A stretch of 59,215 bases of DNA from the NCBI GenBank assembly GCA_902763865.1, contig CACWTR010000023.1, positions 1 through 59,215 on the forward strand, given 5' to 3'. A program made the translations under genes and the position numbers. Of the stretch, positions 39,569 through 49,540 are shown one piece after another (position 1 is the first letter of the stretch; each line of letters begins with the position of its first letter). The notes beneath the pieces are model-generated. The model had not been told where the DNA came from, ran no database searches, and was given only the letters and a program-made list of their open reading frames with translations. The DNA comes from an uncultured Bacteroidales bacterium. GTDB taxonomy: Bacteria; Bacteroidota; Bacteroidia; Bacteroidales; Bacteroidaceae.

Positions 39569-40629
39569 ATGAAGTGCCAAGAAAGGTTCCAAGAGATTTA
39601 CAAACGAGAGCCGGAGGCCCTTGCCTTCTGCCCCTACCGCGTCTGTCCCATCGGCGCACACAGCGATGCCAACCTCGGGAAAATCACAGGACTGGCTATC
39701 GACAAGGGCATCCACATCGCCTACAGCCCGAAGCTCAACGGATCAAACTGGGCGAGCACTATCCCCTCACCTACGGACTGAGCGGCGTCATCGAGGGAAG
39801 CCTGCCCATCGGGGGCCTCTCCTCGTCGGCAGCCGTGGCACTCGTCTTCCTCAAGGCACTCTGCCACGTTAACCTCATCCATCCCGAACCGTTGGAACTC
39901 ATACTCATCTCGATGGCAGCCGAGAACGACTACGTAGGCGTCAGCAGCGGCAAGCTCGACCAAAGCTGCGAGGTCTATTCTAAGAAGAATCACCTGCTCT
40001 ACCTCGACACCAAGACCGACCAGTACGAACTCATCCCCACGCATCCCGACATGAAGCCCTACCGCATTGCCATCTTCTTCAGCGGAATAGAGCGGACGCT
40101 GGCCGGCAGCAAATTCAACATGCGCATCGACGAGGCACGCAGCGCCGCCTACGCACTCATGGCTTACGCCGGAATGGAATACGGCAAGTTCGGCGAAGCA
40201 AACCTGCGGGCCGTGCCGCGCGAAGTCTATGAACAGTACAAGGAACGCCTGCCCGAAACCTGGCGCCGACGTGCCAAACACTGGTACACCGAGTTTGACC
40301 GCGTGGAGCAAGGAGCAGAAGCCTGGCGGAAAGGCGATATCGAGACCTATGGCCGCCTCAGCTTCGAAAGTGGAAAGAGCAGTATCTGCAACTGGGAGAC
40401 AGGTTCCCCGGAACTCAAGACGCTCTACGACATCATGTGCCACACCGAAGGCATCTACGGCGGACGCTTCAGCGGAGCAGGCTTCAAAGGCTGCTGCATG
40501 GCGCTCATCGACCCTGCCTACGAGTCAGCCATCACGCGTCAGGTCACAAAGGAATACCTGGCAGCCTTCCCGCAACTCGAGGGCAAGTACAGCGTCCACA
40601 TCTGCGACAGCGCCGACGGACTGATGTAA
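39569..40629 (+). pseudogene. GHMP (galactokinase-like) sugar kinase, internal deletion plus frameshift
   Basis: The first frame runs from ATG 39569: MKCQERFQEIYKREPEALAF, then CPYRVCPIGAHSDANLGKIT (motif 1) to SPKLNG, then goes out of register and stops at 39781. The remainder is in another frame from about 39742: LGEHYPLTYGLSGVIEGSLP, IGGLSSSAAVALVF (motif 2, phosphate loop), and GGRFSGAGFKGCCMALID (motif 3) to the stop at 40629. Only about 44 residues separate motifs 1 and 2, against roughly 90 in galactokinases. So about 40-45 codons are missing as well as the frame. The partner nucleotidyltransferase downstream is intact. Confidence 0.82.
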
Positions 40630-40632
40630 AAT

Positions 40633-40790
40633 AATTAAGAATTAAGAGAGAAGGATTAAGAATTATTCTTGACGGCAGCCTCCTGCCCCCTTCTCTCCTG
40701 ATTCTTGTCCCTCATCACCGAAAAATCCTTCTCTGTGAATTCTCAATTCTTCTCCTTTAATTCTTAATTCTTCTCTCTTAATTCTTAATT
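40633..40790. repeat. 33-bp inverted repeats of AATTAAG heptamers
   Basis: Left arm 40633-40665 and right arm 40758-40790 match 32 of 33 as inverted copies (AATTAAGAATTAAGAGAGAA start). The 92-bp core also contains TTCTC-type iterations. Located between the kinase pseudogene and the nucleotidyltransferase. Confidence 0.85.
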
Positions 40791-40803
40791 CCACAAGCTG
40801 ACA

Positions 40804-41541
40804 ATGAAGTGCCTTATCCTTGCAGCGGGCTATGCCACCCGCCTCTATCCCCTCACCGAGAACTTCCCAAAGCCCCTCCTCAAAGTGGGCGACAAAGCTA
40901 TCCTCGACTGGCTCATCGACGACATCGACGGTGCCGGACTGGTCGATGAATACATCGTCATCTCCAACCACAAGTTTGCCCGTCACTTCCAGGAATGGGC
41001 CGCAGCCAAGACACAGAAAGTCACCATCGTCGATGACGGCACTGAGAGCAACGAGACGCGCCTCGGAGCTGTCTGCGACATTCAGTTCGCCATCGACCAG
41101 CTCCACCTTGACGACGACATGCTCGTCCTGGCAGGCGACAATCTGCTGGACTTCAGCCTCCAGCACTTCGTCCGCTATGCCCGTGAGAAGCAGACTTCCT
41201 GCATCATGCGCTTCTGGGAAGACGACGAGAAGCGGCTGCTGAAGTGCGGCATCGTGGCCTGTGATGCAGACGACCGCGTCCTGCGCATGACGGAGAAATC
41301 CCCAACCCCCGAGACCCACTGGTGCTGCCCTCCCTTCTACTACTATACCCGCCAGGACGCGCGCCTCGTCCGGCGCGGCATCGAGAGCGGCTGCGGCACG
41401 GATGCCCCCGGCAGCTACATCGCCTGGCTCTGCACCCAGACCGCCGTCCACGCCATGCAAATGCCCGGCAAGCGCTACGACATCGGCAACCTCCAGAGCT
41501 ACGAGCAGGTGCAGCGCGACTACCAGGGCATCACCGTCTGA
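40804..41541 (+). CDS. sugar-phosphate nucleotidyltransferase
   Basis: 245 aa. Signature AAGYATRLYPLTENFPKP near the N-terminus, then KAILDWLIDDI, LVLAGDNLLDFSL and GKRYDIGNLQSYEQV at the end. Enzymes of this family make NDP-sugars from sugar-1-phosphates. Its position after a GHMP sugar kinase suggests a salvage pair (kinase makes the sugar-1-phosphate, this enzyme activates it). The kinase is broken here, so the pathway may be idle or fed differently. An inverted heptamer repeat separates the two genes. Confidence 0.87.
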   Translation: MKCLILAAGYATRLYPLTENFPKPLLKVGDKAILDWLIDDIDGAGLVDEYIVISNHKFARHFQEWAAAKTQKVTIVDDGTESNETRLGAVCDIQFAIDQLHLDDDMLVLAGDNLLDFSLQHFVRYAREKQTSCIMRFWEDDEKRLLKCGIVACDADDRVLRMTEKSPTPETHWCCPPFYYYTRQDARLVRRGIESGCGTDAPGSYIAWLCTQTAVHAMQMPGKRYDIGNLQSYEQVQRDYQGITV

Positions 41542-41638
41542 AGCGCCACGCCCCGCTTACAATCGCACCTTGGCAAAGGTTGTTTACACTTCCCGACAGG
41601 AGAATCGGATAAAATAACAGCATTTTTCGGCGCATTTA

Positions 41639-41670
41639 TTTGCATGTTTCGCAGAAATAGCATACCTTTG
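41639..41670 (+). promoter_or_regulatory. promoter of rimP-nusA-infB-cvpA
   Basis: TTTG at 41639-41642 and TACCTTTG at 41663-41670, 20 bp apart. The leader to rimP is 75 nt. Confidence 0.75.
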
Positions 41671-41745
41671 CAGGCGGAAGATGAAAGTGAGGAGCTCTGA
41701 AGGTTCCTCACTTTTCGTTAATAAACCATTAAAAAGCTAAGATAC

Positions 41746-42213
41746 ATGATCAGCAAAAGTGCAGTGCAGCAGGCCGTGGAGGAATGGCTTCAGGGCAAAG
41801 AGTATTTCCTGGTTGACATCAGCATCAGCCCCGACGACCGCATCGTGGTGGAGATAGACCATCAGGACGGTGTGTGGATAGAGGACTGTGCCGACTTGAG
41901 CCGCCACATCGAGTCGCGCCTCAACCGCGACGACGAGGACTACGAGCTCGAGGTGGGCAGTGCCGGCCTGGGACAGCCGTTCCGCGTGCGCCGGCAGTAT
42001 GAGATTCACGTCGGCAAGGAGGTGGAGACGCAGCTGCACGACGGGCACAAGCTGCGCGGCACCCTGCTCAGCGTGAGCGACGAAGGTTTCTGCCTGAGCA
42101 TCCCGCAGAAGGTGAAGGAGGAAGGAAAGAAACGTCCCATCGTGAAGGAAGTTCCCACCGACATCCGCTTCGAGGACGTAGCCTACACAAAGTATCTCAT
42201 CAAGGTGAAGTAA
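41746..42213 (+). CDS. rimP: ribosome maturation factor RimP
   Basis: 155 aa. The N-terminal domain has VDISISPDDRIVVEIDHQDG and the conserved LSRHIESRLNRD. The hinge YELEVGSAGLGQPFRVRRQY corresponds to the family's VSSPGLxRPL. A C-terminal SH3-like part follows. It assists 30S subunit maturation. First gene of the conserved rimP-nusA-infB cluster, with its own promoter. Confidence 0.95.
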   Translation: MISKSAVQQAVEEWLQGKEYFLVDISISPDDRIVVEIDHQDGVWIEDCADLSRHIESRLNRDDEDYELEVGSAGLGQPFRVRRQYEIHVGKEVETQLHDGHKLRGTLLSVSDEGFCLSIPQKVKEEGKKRPIVKEVPTDIRFEDVAYTKYLIKVK

Positions 42214-42214
42214 C

Positions 42215-42279
42215 CTCTAGAAAATCTAGATAATCTAGACAATCTAGAAGCTCTAGACAATCTAGACAATCTAGAAGTT
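42215..42279. repeat. 9-bp CTAGANAAT tandem array
   Basis: Seven units at exact 9-bp spacing (CTAGAAAAT, CTAGATAAT, CTAGACAAT, CTAGAAGCT and so on) in the rimP-nusA spacer. Each contains or nearly contains the TCTAGA palindrome. Confidence 0.85.
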
Positions 42280-42314
42280 CCTGCATAACCAAGCTAAAAA
42301 AAACAAACAACATA

Positions 42315-43577
42315 ATGGCTAAAACAACAAAATCAAAAGAGGCGATAAACATGATTGAGGTTTTCGCCGACTTCAAGGAGAAGAACAACATCGACCGCGC
42401 CACGCTGGTCAGCGTCCTGGAGGAATGCTTCCGCAGCGTCATCGCCAAGATGTACGGTTCCGACGAGAACTACGACATCATCGTCAATCCCGACAAGGGC
42501 GACTTTGAAATCTACCACAACCGCGTCGTCGTGCCGGACGGCCAAGTAACCGACGAGAACAAGGAAATCTCGCTGAGCGAGGCAAGGCAGATAGAGGACG
42601 ACTACGAGGAAGGCGAGGAAGTGAGCCAGCGCGTAGATATGTCGGAGTTCGGACGCCGCGCCATCCTGCAACTCAGGCAGACACTGGCCAGCCGCATCAT
42701 GGAACTGGAGTACGACTCGCTCTACAACCAGTACAAGGACCGCGAAGGCGAAGTCATCAGCGCCGAAGTCTATCAGACCTGGAAGCGCGAGACCCTGCTC
42801 ATGGACGAGGAAGGCAACGAGCTGCTGCTGCCCCGGCAGGAACAGATTCCCGGCGACTTCTTCCGCAAGGGCGAAACCACTCGCGCCGTCATCCTGCGCG
42901 TGGAGAATACCGGCGGCAAGCCACGCATCATTCTGAGCCGCACCGCACCCGAGTTCCTGCAGCACATGCTCGAGGCCGAAGTGCCGGAGATACAGGACGG
43001 ACTCATCACCATCCACAAGGTGGCACGCATCCCCGGCGAGCGAGCCAAGATAGCCGTGGAAAGCTACGACGACCGCATCGACCCCGTCGGAGCCTGCGTC
43101 GGCGTCAAAGGCAGCCGTCTGCGCGGCATCGTCCATGAACTGCGAGGAGAGAACATCGACGTCGTAACCTGGACATCAAACATACAGCTCATGATAACAC
43201 GTGCCCTGAATCCGGCTCGTGTCAACAGCGTATCCGTCAACGAAGAAGAGCACAAGGCAGAAGTCCTGCTCGACCCAGACCAAGTGTCGCTTGCCATCGG
43301 TAAGGGCGGACTGAACGTCAAGCTTGCCAGCATGCTCGTCGGCTACACAATCGACGTCTTCCGCGACCTGGGCGAAGGTGCCGACGACGACGACGTAAGC
43401 CTCGACGAGTTCACCGATGCCATCGACCCCTGGATCATCGACGAGCTCAAGAAGATTGGCTTCGAGACAGCAAAGGACGTATTGGGCGCACAGCGCGACA
43501 TGATCGTGAAGAATGCCGACCTCGAAGAGGAAACCGTTGACGAGGTGCTGAAAACCCTCCAGGAGGAATTTGAGTAA
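42315..43577 (+). CDS. nusA: transcription termination/antitermination factor NusA
   Basis: 420 aa. NusA N-terminal domain (FADFKEKNNIDRATLVSVLE), an S1 domain near 130-200 (REGEVISAEVYQTWKRETLL) and KH domains (DPVGACVGVKGSRLRGIVHE; LAIGKGGLNVKLASMLVGYT). The C-terminal acidic tail ends LEEETVDEVLKTLQEEFE. It binds RNA polymerase and affects pausing and termination. Cytoplasmic, between rimP and infB as in many bacteria. Confidence 0.96.
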   Translation: MAKTTKSKEAINMIEVFADFKEKNNIDRATLVSVLEECFRSVIAKMYGSDENYDIIVNPDKGDFEIYHNRVVVPDGQVTDENKEISLSEARQIEDDYEEGEEVSQRVDMSEFGRRAILQLRQTLASRIMELEYDSLYNQYKDREGEVISAEVYQTWKRETLLMDEEGNELLLPRQEQIPGDFFRKGETTRAVILRVENTGGKPRIILSRTAPEFLQHMLEAEVPEIQDGLITIHKVARIPGERAKIAVESYDDRIDPVGACVGVKGSRLRGIVHELRGENIDVVTWTSNIQLMITRALNPARVNSVSVNEEEHKAEVLLDPDQVSLAIGKGGLNVKLASMLVGYTIDVFRDLGEGADDDDVSLDEFTDAIDPWIIDELKKIGFETAKDVLGAQRDMIVKNADLEEETVDEVLKTLQEEFE

Positions 43578-43659
43578 GCCAAGACGGGCCGCAAGCCAAT
43601 CCAAATAGTCCCACACAAGCGTAAAACCATAAAACCAAAGCGAAGGAGCCGGAACATAT

Positions 43660-46626
43660 ATGAGTGTCAGATTAAACAAAGTAACAAAAGAGTTCAACAT
43701 CGGACTGCAGACAGCTGTTGAGTTTCTTCAGAAGAAAGGCTTCAATGATGTTGAGGCCAATCCCAATTTCAAAATCACCGAAGAGCAGTACGCCACCCTT
43801 CAGAACGAATTCAGCTCTGATAAAGGACTGCGCAAGGAGGCTACACAGCTCATCCAGCAACACATCGGTCAGGCCAAGGAGCGCAAGGAAACTCCCAAGC
43901 CCAAGCCAGTGGAAGAAGCGCAGATTGAGACTCCTAAGGTTGCCGGCCCGAAGATACTGGGACGCATTGACTTGAGTGGCGGACAGAAAGAAGCTCCGAA
44001 ACCGGAGAAAGAGCTGGAACCGAAGCCCGACAAGCCCGTCGCAGTGGAGGAAAAGAAGCCTGAGCCAAAGCCCGTCGTAGTGGAAGAGAAGAAGCCCGAG
44101 CCCAAGCCCGTCGTGGTGGAGGAAAAGAAGGCTGAGCCCAAGCCCGCTCCTGCTCCGAAGAAAGAGGCAGCCAAGCCTGTCATCGCAGAAGAGAAGAAGC
44201 CCGAGCCCAAGCCCGTTGCCGCGGAGGAAAAGAAGCCCAAGCAAAAGCCCACTCCCGCCCCGACACCGGCTCCAACGCCTGCTCCCGCTCCCAAACCGGC
44301 TCCGAAGGAAGCGCCTGCTCCGAAGAAGGAACCCGCCGCACCGGAAGCGGCCCCGAAGGAAAAAAAGGAGGACGAAGTGTTCCGCCTTACACCGGCTGCC
44401 AGCACCATGCCAAGCCTGACCATCAAGGGAAAGATTGACCTCGACAGCCTGAACCAGAACACCCGTCCGAAGAAGAAATCCCACGACGAGCGCCGTCGCG
44501 AACATGGACAAGACGGACAGGGAGGCGACCGCAAGAAGCGCCTGCGCTTAGGAAAGGAGCGTGTCGATGTCAATGCCATAGCCAACCAGCCGCAGCAAAA
44601 CGCACAGAAGAAGAAAGGCGACAATGGCGGACAGGCACAGCAGCAGGCACAAGGCAGCGGCAAGAAGAACAAGAAGCAGAAGAACCAGCCCAAGCAGGCT
44701 CCCGTCCAGCCCGAAGTGAGCGACGAGGAAGTTGCAAAGCAGGTTCGTGAGACACTGGCCCGCCTCACCAGCAAAGGCAGCAAAATGGGCAAGGGAGCCA
44801 AGTATCGCCGCGAGAAGCGCGAAGCCATCCGCCAAGGCATGGAGGAAGAGCTGGCAAACGAGGCAGCAGAGAGCAAGGTACTCAAGCTGACCGAGTTCGT
44901 CACGGCCAACGAGCTCGCCACGATGATGAACGTCCCCGTCACGAAAATCATTGCCACATGCATGAGCATCGGCATCATGGTCAGCATCAACCAGCGCATG
45001 GATGCCGAGACTATCAACCTTGTGGCCGAAGAGTTCGGCTTCACCACGGAATACGTCAGCGCTGAGGTCAGTGCCGCCGTCAGCGAAGAAGAGGACGACG
45101 AGGCAGACCTCGTGCCCCGCGCTCCCATCGTCACCGTCATGGGTCACGTCGATCACGGTAAGACTTCGCTGCTCGACTACATCCGCCAGACCAACGTCAT
45201 TGCAGGCGAGGCAGGCGGCATTACGCAGCACATCGGTGCCTACAACGTGACGCTCGACGACGGACGCCACGTCACCTTCCTTGACACGCCCGGCCACGAA
45301 GCCTTCACTGCCATGCGTGCCCGCGGTGCACAGGTCACCGACATTGCCATCATCATCGTGGCTGCCGACGACGACATCATGCCGCAGACCAAGGAAGCCA
45401 TTGCTCATGCCACGGCTGCCGGCGTGCCCATTGTCTTTGCCATCAACAAAATAGACAAGCCCAACGCCAACCCCGACAAGATAAAGGAAGGACTGGCAGC
45501 CATGAACTTCCTCGTGGAGGAATGGGGCGGCAAGTATCAGAGTCAGGACATCAGTGCCAAGAAGGGAACCGGCGTGGCCGACCTGCTGGAGAAGGTGCTC
45601 CTCGAAGCTGAGATGCTCGACCTCAAGGCCAACCCGAACCGCAAGGCCACGGGTTCCATCATCGAGTCCAGCCTCGACAAGGGACGCGGCTATGTTGCTA
45701 CGGTGCTCGTCAGCAACGGCACCCTGCACGTGGGCGATGTCCTGCTGGCCGGCACGAACTACGGTCGCGTCAAGGCCATGCTCAACGAGCGCGGGCAGCG
45801 CGTACAGGAAATCGGTCCGTCGCAGGCAGCCACCGTGCTCGGCCTGAACGGAGCGCCGCAGGCAGGCGACACGTTCCACGTCATGGACTCCGACCAGGAG
45901 GCACGCGAGATAGCCAACAAGCGCGAGCAGCTGGCACGCGAGCAGGGTCTGCGCACCATGAAGCGTCGCGGCCTGGAAGAGCTGGCACACAACATTGCCC
46001 TGGGCGGCGTGCAGGAACTCAACCTCATCGTCAAGGGCGACGTCGATGGTTCCATCGAGGCCCTCAGCGACTCGCTTATCAAGCTTTCGACGGAGAAGAT
46101 TCAGGTCAACGTCATCTACAAGGCTGTCGGCCAGATCAGCGAAAGCGACGTCAACATGGCTGCCGCTGCCGACAACTGCTTCATCGTTGGTTTCCAGGTG
46201 CGCCCCTCTGCCGCAGCACGCCGCCTTGCAGACCAGATGGATGTAGATATCCGCCTCTACAGCGTCATCTACGATGCCATCGAGGAGGTGAAGGATGCCA
46301 TGGAAGGCATGCTCTCGCCCGAGATAAAGGAGGAGGTGACGGCACAGGTGGAGGTGCGTCAGGTCTATCACATCACGAAGGTGGGCACCGTGGCCGGTGC
46401 ATACGTCGTAGATGGCAAGGTGAGCCGCACGAACAAGGCCCGCGTCATCCGCGACGGCATCGTGGTCTTCACCGGAGCCATCAATGCGCTGAAGCGCTTC
46501 AAGGACGACGTGAAGGAGGTGAGCACCAACTTCGAGTGCGGTATCTCGCTCGTCGGCTACAACGACTTGCGCGAGGGCGACATGATTGAGACTTTCCAGG
46601 AGATAGAAATCAAGGCAACGCTGTAA
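43660..46626 (+). CDS. infB: translation initiation factor IF-2
   Basis: 988 aa. N-terminal winged helix ([20 protein letters not shown]), then a long Lys/Pro/Glu/Ala-rich linker (~90-260) built from near-identical [11 protein letters not shown] units. The second N domain has [21 protein letters not shown] domain: G1 GHVDHGKT, G3 DTPGHEAF, G4 NKIDKP. Domains II to IV continue to the C-terminus, EIEIKATL. It places initiator tRNA on the ribosome. The repetitive linker is common in Bacteroidetes IF-2. Confidence 0.97.
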   Translation: MSVRLNKVTKEFNIGLQTAVEFLQKKGFNDVEANPNFKITEEQYATLQNEFSSDKGLRKEATQLIQQHIGQAKERKETPKPKPVEEAQIETPKVAGPKILGRIDLSGGQKEAPKPEKELEPKPDKPVAVEEKKPEPKPVVVEEKKPEPKPVVVEEKKAEPKPAPAPKKEAAKPVIAEEKKPEPKPVAAEEKKPKQKPTPAPTPAPTPAPAPKPAPKEAPAPKKEPAAPEAAPKEKKEDEVFRLTPAASTMPSLTIKGKIDLDSLNQNTRPKKKSHDERRREHGQDGQGGDRKKRLRLGKERVDVNAIANQPQQNAQKKKGDNGGQAQQQAQGSGKKNKKQKNQPKQAPVQPEVSDEEVAKQVRETLARLTSKGSKMGKGAKYRREKREAIRQGMEEELANEAAESKVLKLTEFVTANELATMMNVPVTKIIATCMSIGIMVSINQRMDAETINLVAEEFGFTTEYVSAEVSAAVSEEEDDEADLVPRAPIVTVMGHVDHGKTSLLDYIRQTNVIAGEAGGITQHIGAYNVTLDDGRHVTFLDTPGHEAFTAMRARGAQVTDIAIIIVAADDDIMPQTKEAIAHATAAGVPIVFAINKIDKPNANPDKIKEGLAAMNFLVEEWGGKYQSQDISAKKGTGVADLLEKVLLEAEMLDLKANPNRKATGSIIESSLDKGRGYVATVLVSNGTLHVGDVLLAGTNYGRVKAMLNERGQRVQEIGPSQAATVLGLNGAPQAGDTFHVMDSDQEAREIANKREQLAREQGLRTMKRRGLEELAHNIALGGVQELNLIVKGDVDGSIEALSDSLIKLSTEKIQVNVIYKAVGQISESDVNMAAAADNCFIVGFQVRPSAAARRLADQMDVDIRLYSVIYDAIEEVKDAMEGMLSPEIKEEVTAQVEVRQVYHITKVGTVAGAYVVDGKVSRTNKARVIRDGIVVFTGAINALKRFKDDVKEVSTNFECGISLVGYNDLREGDMIETFQEIEIKATL
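44036..44250. repeat. [11 protein letters not shown] coding repeat in infB
   Basis: Four to five degenerate copies of a unit of about 45-60 bp encoding [11 protein letters not shown], rich in codons for Pro, Lys and Glu. Part of the disordered IF-2 linker. Confidence 0.75.
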
Positions 46627-46630
46627 TTGA

Positions 46631-47104
46631 GTGACTGACATTCTGCTGCTCGTCCTTCTCGGAGTCGGCTTTGTCAGCGGACTCATATCGGGAGCCGTCA
46701 AGCAGGTCATCTCGCTGGCAGCTTTCGTAGGAGGGTTTGTCGTTGCCTGCCTGTACTATGAGGAACTGGCAGCGGTGATGGCCGGCCTCGTGCAGATGCC
46801 GGCTCTCTGTCAGGCGGTGTCCTTCCTGTTGCTGTGGGCCATTGTGCCCCTCGTGGCGCGGCTGGTCAGCGCACTGCTCACGTCGCTGCTGGACGAGCTT
46901 CTCGTCATGGGGATGCTCAACCGTCTGCTGGGCGGCATCCTTGGCGTGGTGAAATATGCCCTTGTGCTGGGCGCACTCATCTGGTTCTTTTCGTCCGCCG
47001 GCATGCTGAAGGAGGAGACGATGCGGCAGTCGCGGCTCTGTGTGCCTCTCAAGGCCGTGCCGGAATTCATCTACAATTGTCTGTCTGACAAACCCTCACC
47101 TTGA
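46631..47104 (+). CDS. CvpA family membrane protein
   Basis: 157 aa with a GTG start 4 bp after the infB stop. Four hydrophobic helices (DILLLVLLGVGFVSGLISGA; LAAFVGGFVVACLYYEELA; AVSFLLLWAIVPLVARLVSA; LGGILGVVKYALVLGALIWF), the usual CvpA pattern, including the conserved G-xx-G-x-xxG in helix 1. CvpA proteins affect colicin V production or envelope functions by unknown means. It ends the rimP-nusA-infB transcript. The tail overlaps the convergent YhcH gene by 38 bp. Confidence 0.85.
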   Translation: MTDILLLVLLGVGFVSGLISGAVKQVISLAAFVGGFVVACLYYEELAAVMAGLVQMPALCQAVSFLLLWAIVPLVARLVSALLTSLLDELLVMGMLNRLLGGILGVVKYALVLGALIWFFSSAGMLKEETMRQSRLCVPLKAVPEFIYNCLSDKPSP

Positions 47105-47552
47105 TGATGGCCTTGTGCAGTCCCCTTGGGGAGATGGCCGGGGCGTGTCCGTCGGAAGGGAAGAAGATGGCGAACTGCCCGGGGTGCAGCTTGAAGTAGG
47201 TCTGCGCCACGTCCTCCGATGTCTGGGGTGCTGCGGGGTCGTGCATCGTCATGTCGGAGGCTTCGTCGTATGTTCCGCGGGGCAGGGAGGCGGTTGGTGT
47301 CCAGCCGTATTCCTCGCTGTCTGAAAGGGGAACTTGTATGTCAATCATCTGCCTGTGGGACTCGAAGCGAGCCTCGCGGCGCGTCTTGGGCGATGCCTGC
47401 TGCACGTTGATGTAGAGGTCGTCGCCCTTAATTTTTGTGATGCCTGTGGGCAGGCTGTTGAGGTCCGTCGTGCGCAGGAACTCTGCGACGGATGCGAAGA
47501 GCGGGTTCAAGCCGACGTAGCGGTCAAACTCCTGAATGTTGTCGATAATCAT
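47067..47552 (-). CDS. YhcH/YjgK/YiaL family protein
   Basis: 161 aa from ATG 47552 (MIIDNIQEFDRYVGLNPLFA). Cupin-like fold signatures: GDDLYINVQQ, RFESHRQMIDIQVPLSDSEE, then FAIFFPSDGHAPAISPRGLH with the metal-binding His. Members are linked to sialic acid or beta-galactoside metabolism and may act as sugar anomerases. It sits between cvpA and sufB, on the opposite strand, where the two blocks are often adjacent in relatives (from memory). A longer reading to 47582 lacks homologous sequence. Confidence 0.85.
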   Translation of the reverse strand: MIIDNIQEFDRYVGLNPLFASVAEFLRTTDLNSLPTGITKIKGDDLYINVQQASPKTRREARFESHRQMIDIQVPLSDSEEYGWTPTASLPRGTYDEASDMTMHDPAAPQTSEDVAQTYFKLHPGQFAIFFPSDGHAPAISPRGLHKAIIKVRVCQTDNCR

Positions 47553-47560
47553 ATCTTTTT

Positions 47561-47845
47561 CTAATATATACTGCAAAGCCACATCTCCATAAATTTGTCA
47601 GCAACGCTATAGACCTTGGTGCGCTCCTCGTCCTGATACGTCAGGAGCTGTTTTTCCAGGAGGGCACTGATGGCGAACTGAACAGAACTGGGAGATTTCA
47701 GTGCATGTCTTTTCACAAAAGCTACAGAGGTTACGCCACTTGCCTTTCCATCCTTGGGAAAGGATTCACTGTCGGACGGTCTGAGCGCTGTGTTGTTGGT
47801 TTCATTATGCTCTTTTTGGGTGCAAAGGTAAGTAAAATGTTTCAA
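47561..47845 (-). pseudogene. C-terminal remnant of an AAA-type ATPase
   Basis: The readable frame ends FVKRHALKSPSSVQFAISAL, LEKQLLTYQDEERTKVYSVA, DKFMEMWL. This is the winged-helix end of the DUF234/archaeal-type ATPases common in Bacteroidetes (typically SSVQSA..LLEK..V..DRFF..WL). The ATPase domain with Walker motifs is absent, and upstream sequence is unrelated. So this is a leftover fragment rather than a gene. It lies next to the YhcH start. Confidence 0.6.
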
Positions 47846-47910
47846 TTATACAAATTCTATAATAGGAATCCTATAATCGTCGTTCATATTCCGTCAAAGC
47901 GTTCCTTTGT

Positions 47911-47976
47911 TTGCTTCATCGCAATGGAGTGATTGCTTCATCGCGATGAAGCAATTGCTTGTTCGCGATGAAGCAA
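47911..47976. repeat. three tandem 22-bp palindromic units, locus 4
   Basis: Centres at 47921.5, 47943.5 and 47965.5. The middle one is a perfect 24-bp palindrome (ATTGCTTCATCG and its reverse complement). The flanking ones are imperfect (TTGCTTCATCGCAATGGAG and TTGCTTGTTCGCGATGAAGC). Located upstream of the sufB promoter. Confidence 0.9.
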
Positions 47977-48038
47977 CGAAGTCATCGTGTAGTGTTTGGC
48001 AACAAAACTGCATTTGCACTCGGAAATACCCTAATTAT

Positions 48039-48070
48039 TTTGGTTATTCTCGCGCTTTTTCGTACCTTTG
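48039..48070 (+). promoter_or_regulatory. sufB promoter
   Basis: TTTG at 48039-48042 and TACCTTTG at 48063-48070, 20 bp apart, 20 bp before ATG 48091. Confidence 0.75.
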
Positions 48071-48090
48071 CAGCTGCAAAGGAAGAATGC

Positions 48091-49536
48091 ATGGAAGAGA
48101 AGAACAGTTTTGTGCGTCAGGTGACGGAGAAGAAGTACGAGTATGGCTTCACCACCGACGTGCACACGGACATCATAGAGAAAGGGCTGTCGGAGGACGT
48201 GGTGCGCCTCATCTCGCAGAAGAAGGAAGAGCCGGACTGGCTCCTGGACTTCCGCCTGAGTGCCTACCGCTACTGGCTCACAATGGAGGAGCCCACGTGG
48301 GGACACCTCAAGATGCCTGAGATTGACTATCAGGACATCAGTTACTATGCGGCTCCAGCCTCCACCGACGCCTCCAAAGGAGGGGGGACCATTGACCCCG
48401 AGCTGATAAAGACTTTCGACAAGCTGGGCATCCCCCTGGAAGAGCGGATGGCACTGGCCGGCACAGCCGTCGATGCCGTCATGGACTCCGTAAGCGTCAA
48501 GACCACGTTCCGCGAGAAGCTCCGCGAGAAGGGCATCATCTTCTGCTCCATCAGCGAAGCCGTCCGCGAGCATCCCGACCTGGTGCGCGAGTACCTGGGC
48601 AGCGTCGTTCCCTACAAGGACAATTTCTTTGCTGCCCTGAACTCGGCAGTATTCAGCGACGGCTCCTTCGTCTATATCCCCAAGGGCGTGCGCTGTCCGA
48701 TGGAGCTGAGCACCTATTTCCGCATCAATGCCCGCGGCACGGGACAGTTCGAGCGCACACTCATCGTCTGCGACGACGATGCCTACGTCTCCTACCTGGA
48801 AGGCTGCACGGCCCCCATGCGCGACGAGAACCAACTGCACGCCGCCATCGTGGAGATAGTGGTGAAGGAACGGGCAGAGGTGAAGTACTCCACCGTGCAG
48901 AACTGGTACCCGGGCGACAGCGAGGGACGCGGCGGAGTGCTCAACCTTGTCACCAAACGCGGACACCTGCGCGGCAAGGACAGCCGCCTCTCCTGGACAC
49001 AGGTCGAGACGGGCAGCGCCATCACCTGGAAGTACCCCAGCTGCATCCTCTCGGGCGACGGCAGCCAGGCTGAGTTCTACAGCGTAGCCGTCACCAACAA
49101 CCACCAGCAGGCCGACACCGGGACCAAGATGATTCACATCGGACGGAACACACGCAGCACTATCATCTCGAAAGGCATCAGCGCCGGACAGAGCCAGAAT
49201 GCCTACCGCGGACTCGTCCGCGTGGCATCCACTGCCGACGGCGCACGCAACTACAGCAGCTGCGACTCCCTGCTGCTCGGCAGCCACTGCGGAGCACACA
49301 CCTTCCCCTACATGGACGTCCACAACGAGACGGCCATCGTGGAGCACGAAGCCACAACCAGCAAAATCAGCGAAGACCAGCTCTTCTACTGCAACCAGCG
49401 AGGCATCAACACCGAAGAGGCCGTGAGCCTCATCGTCAACGGCTATGCCAAGGAAGTCATCAACAAACTGCCGATGGAGTTCGCAGTCGAGGCACAGAAG
49501 CTGCTCGGCGTCAGCCTGGAAGGAGCCGTAGGATGA
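48091..49536 (+). CDS. sufB: Fe-S cluster assembly protein SufB
   Basis: 481 aa from ATG 48091; the open frame extends upstream through the promoter and is not used. Typical blocks: [60 protein letters not shown], and late [20 protein letters not shown]. SufB is the scaffold of the SufBCD complex. Near residue 87, [11 protein letters not shown] replaces a usual spacer between ISYYAAP and the [13 protein letters not shown] helix. It is coded by a GC-rich palindrome (CCTCCAAAGGAGG), a possible REP-type insertion. Its partners sufC, sufD and sufS lie 3.7 kb downstream, beyond rhaBAD. Confidence 0.96.
   Translation: MEEKNSFVRQVTEKKYEYGFTTDVHTDIIEKGLSEDVVRLISQKKEEPDWLLDFRLSAYRYWLTMEEPTWGHLKMPEIDYQDISYYAAPASTDASKGGGTIDPELIKTFDKLGIPLEERMALAGTAVDAVMDSVSVKTTFREKLREKGIIFCSISEAVREHPDLVREYLGSVVPYKDNFFAALNSAVFSDGSFVYIPKGVRCPMELSTYFRINARGTGQFERTLIVCDDDAYVSYLEGCTAPMRDENQLHAAIVEIVVKERAEVKYSTVQNWYPGDSEGRGGVLNLVTKRGHLRGKDSRLSWTQVETGSAITWKYPSCILSGDGSQAEFYSVAVTNNHQQADTGTKMIHIGRNTRSTIISKGISAGQSQNAYRGLVRVASTADGARNYSSCDSLLLGSHCGAHTFPYMDVHNETAIVEHEATTSKISEDQLFYCNQRGINTEEAVSLIVNGYAKEVINKLPMEFAVEAQKLLGVSLEGAVG
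48361..48390. repeat. short palindrome inside sufB
   Basis: TCCACCGACGCCTCCAAAGG then AGGGGGGACC, centred on CCTCCAAAGGAGG. Similar in style to the REP-like right arms but more diverged. Confidence 0.45.
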
Positions 49537-49540
49537 CTGG

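Noticed and set aside
39736-39781. Programmed frameshift in the GHMP kinase
   Set aside because: No slippery heptamer or pseudoknot is seen, and the spacing between motifs 1 and 2 is too short by about 40-45 codons, so sequence has been lost.
43869-45140. 423-codon antisense frame over infB
   Set aside because: Ser/Phe/Gly low-complexity product caused by the Lys/Pro/Glu repeats of IF-2 read backwards.
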